Below, piece by piece: positions 63,851-64,000 of a stretch of 64,000 nucleotides of DNA. Positions within the stretch are counted from its first letter, which is position 1. Each line of letters opens with the position of its first letter. Under the pieces are notes generated by a model. It saw only the letters and a program-made list of their open reading frames with translations. It searched no databases and had not been told where the DNA came from. Made by a program: the position numbers and the translations under genes. The DNA comes from Colletotrichum lupini (lineage: Eukaryota > Ascomycota > Sordariomycetes > Glomerellales > Glomerellaceae), in the NCBI RefSeq assembly GCF_023278565.1, contig NC_064675.1, forward strand, positions 7,812,001 through 7,876,000. Reading direction: 5' to 3'.

Positions 63851-64000
63851 ATTATAATTAAAGAAATATAAATAAGAAGTATAAAAAAAGAGAAAGGTAC
63901 GGAAATAGAAATAAAAAAATTTTTTTTAAAACTAAAATAAAAAAGAGTAAAGTATATTAAATTAGGATATTAGCCGTAGTATATAGTAAGCGGCTATTTA

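Larger units (their letters stand above)
19376..64000. other. AT-rich RIP-mutated block without genes, open at right edge
   Basis: Immediately after the stop at 19375 the composition changes. TpA dominates, and CpA and TpG become very rare over whole lines of sequence on both strands, while CpG, CpC and CpT persist. This is the fingerprint of repeat-induced point mutation, which converts CpA to TpA in duplicated DNA. Nearly all frames are shorter than 60 codons; the few longer ones are low-complexity. No rRNA, tRNA or intact transposon gene was recognised. The block contains tandem arrays of several periods, listed separately, and long homopolymers. Stretches between the listed repeats (for example 23.4-25.4, 25.7-30.1, 31.0-35.1, 35.5-42.6, 46.5-53.8 and 54.2-63.6 kb) show only degenerate AT-rich sequence. 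They are probably ancient transposons. Because the right edge is not reached, total length is unknown. Confidence 0.9.

Overview
The window comes from a filamentous ascomycete (Pezizomycotina), most likely a Sordariomycete. The genes carry many short GT-AG introns (about 55-105 nt), several with CTAAC/CTAAT-type branch points. The products are typical fungal ones: multi-LysM chitin binding, killer-toxin-like GH18 chitinase, NmrA-like reductase, DUF6546-type and multi-pass membrane proteins. More than two thirds of the window has the signature of repeat-induced point mutation (RIP).

Layout. (1) Positions 1-19375 are gene-bearing with ordinary composition. They hold a membrane-protein fragment running off the left edge (1-321, minus), a seven-LysM gene (1574-4486, minus), a divergent 1,769-residue chitinase of the zymocin-alpha-like type (5512-12026, plus, 18 exons), an intronless acidic protein related to F-box-associated proteins (12306-13721, minus), a six-exon NmrA-like oxidoreductase (14173-15425, minus) and a two-exon multi-pass membrane protein (17182-19375, plus). 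(2) From about 19376 to the right end (44.6 kb, not closed) the DNA is AT-rich, nearly devoid of CpA/TpG, rich in TpA, and has no credible gene. It contains tandem arrays of several periods (9, 14, 27, 45, 47, 52, 74, about 113, 130 and about 147 bp), long homopolymers and a dispersed 103-bp repeat. It could be a pericentromere/centromere, a subtelomere or a large nest of dead transposons; the sequence alone does not decide.

How the genes fit together. The LysM gene and the chitinase face away from each other across about 1 kb, an arrangement known for fungal subgroup C chitinases and LysM proteins: one binds chitin, the other cleaves it. Here the chitinase keeps every catalytic residue (DxxDxDxE) and an open frame across 18 exons, whereas the LysM gene is broken at its 5' end. 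Its start codon reads ATA, codon 100 is TAG, and five positions where the family has cysteine read tyrosine. Every lesion is a G:C to A:T change of the kind RIP makes, while the seven LysM modules downstream remain intact. The remaining genes show no clear functional link to the pair.

No undescribed system could be demonstrated. The strongest leads are the 5'-restricted RIP-like inactivation of the LysM partner, the 7-nt microexon and nine dibasic sites in the chitinase, and the abrupt gene-to-RIP border at 19375 with its satellites.
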